The notes beneath the pieces are model-generated. The model ran no database searches. It worked only from the letters and a program-made list of their open reading frames with translations, and was not told where the DNA came from. 64,000 nucleotides of DNA from Isoperla grammatica (taxonomy: Eukaryota > Arthropoda > Insecta > Plecoptera > Perlodidae), in the NCBI GenBank assembly GCA_945910005.1, contig OX246741.1, positions 45,433,740 through 45,497,739 on the forward strand, given 5' to 3'. Shown here piece after piece: positions 63,577 through 64,000 of this stretch; positions within the stretch are counted from its first letter, which is position 1; each line of letters starts with the position of its first letter. Made by a program: the position numbers and the translations under genes.

Positions 63577-64000
63577 ATGATTATGGATCGACTAAAGAAG
63601 ATGCGGGCCCCAGGTAGAGCGTCATTTACAAGAACCCTCCATGAAACAGAAAAGGAACTTGCGGAGGAGAGTCTGGACGTCAATTCGTTGGCTATCAACC
63701 TAGAAAAGATGGAGCGGACCATGAACGACCTACGAAAGCTCGATCTCAAATATTTGGAGTCGCTTTTGGATGCTGAATGCAGTGACGAGGATTACGCAGC
63801 GGAGAGTGCTGTGATTGAGAGGTATGAAGACCAGCTTGCGGAGGTAAGATGTATGATAAATAGGACCCTCGTTCAGGCACAGGCTCGGAAAATTAGTGCA
63901 ACCATAGTAGACCAAGATCCGGGCAGTCGGTCTAATGGGCCTAGGAGGTTTAAACTGCCCAAGATAGAATTGAAACAGTTTAACGGTGAACTGACAGAGT
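63577..64000 (+). CDS. gag: BEL/Pao Gag, N-terminal part, runs off the window end
   Basis: Open from ATG at 63577 (or the in-frame ATG at 63583) to the window end, about 141 codons with no stop. The product starts MIMDRLKKMRAPGRASFTRT, continues as a charged, probably coiled region rich in Glu, Lys and Leu, and reaches FKLPKIELKQFNGELTE. That last segment is the entry to the DUF1759-like capsid domain, matching LPKIELIKFDGTLTHW in the element at 45 kb. The two are clearly different elements. The minus-strand frames over the same bases are shadows. No damage is visible in the part present. Confidence 0.88.
   Translation, partial: MIMDRLKKMRAPGRASFTRTLHETEKELAEESLDVNSLAINLEKMERTMNDLRKLDLKYLESLLDAECSDEDYAAESAVIERYEDQLAEVRCMINRTLVQAQARKISATIVDQDPGSRSNGPRRFKLPKIELKQFNGELTE

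Overview
This is a metazoan nuclear window, almost certainly from an invertebrate. It is AT-rich, has no operon-like gene packing, and is dominated by transposable elements and tandem arrays. An arthropod, possibly a crustacean, is my best guess. The reasons are the one large gene (an intronless NACHT-ankyrin protein with an N-terminal nuclease-like domain, a type I associate with arthropod genomes), the BEL/Pao retrotransposons and the frequent TAGGCCTA-type motifs. The species cannot be fixed from the sequence.

Layout. 0-5 kb: two unassigned ORFs, two long (GTT)n microsatellites (the second inside a TIR element) and copies of an interspersed repeat. 5.5-8.8 kb: a 40-bp satellite. 8.9-13.6 kb: a cluster of palindromic or foldback elements and a TTCAA array. 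14-17 kb: AT-rich DNA with two local duplications. 17.16-21.98 kb (minus strand): the NACHT-ankyrin gene, the only intact, convincing protein gene. 23.6-30.05 kb: a 62-bp minisatellite with a 30-bp minisatellite nested inside it; the 30-bp array is open for 1650 codons on the minus strand. 31.7-36.8 kb: a foldback element and then a 4.4-kb element with 627-bp inverted arms and a decayed ORF in its core. 37-44 kb: mostly non-coding DNA with a probable Penelope-like fragment, SINEs and MITEs. 44.51-51.10 kb: a complete BEL/Pao LTR retrotransposon with a 5-bp target duplication, recent but broken in several places, once by a SINE. 51.8-60.7 kb: two 37-bp minisatellite arrays, SINEs, tetranucleotide repeats and a 51-bp array. 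61.36-63.43 kb: a 46-bp satellite with 598-bp higher-order periodicity. It is interrupted at 63,427 by a second BEL/Pao element, whose gag runs off the window end.

The mobile-element genes cooperate only within each element: Gag packages the RNA, protease matures the polyprotein, reverse transcriptase and RNase H copy the RNA from a tRNA primer, and integrase inserts the DNA. The NACHT-ankyrin gene stands alone. Its domain order (nuclease-like, NTPase, repeat sensor) is that of a STAND-type immune receptor, and it is the most biologically interesting object here. Tandem arrays cover roughly a quarter of the window.
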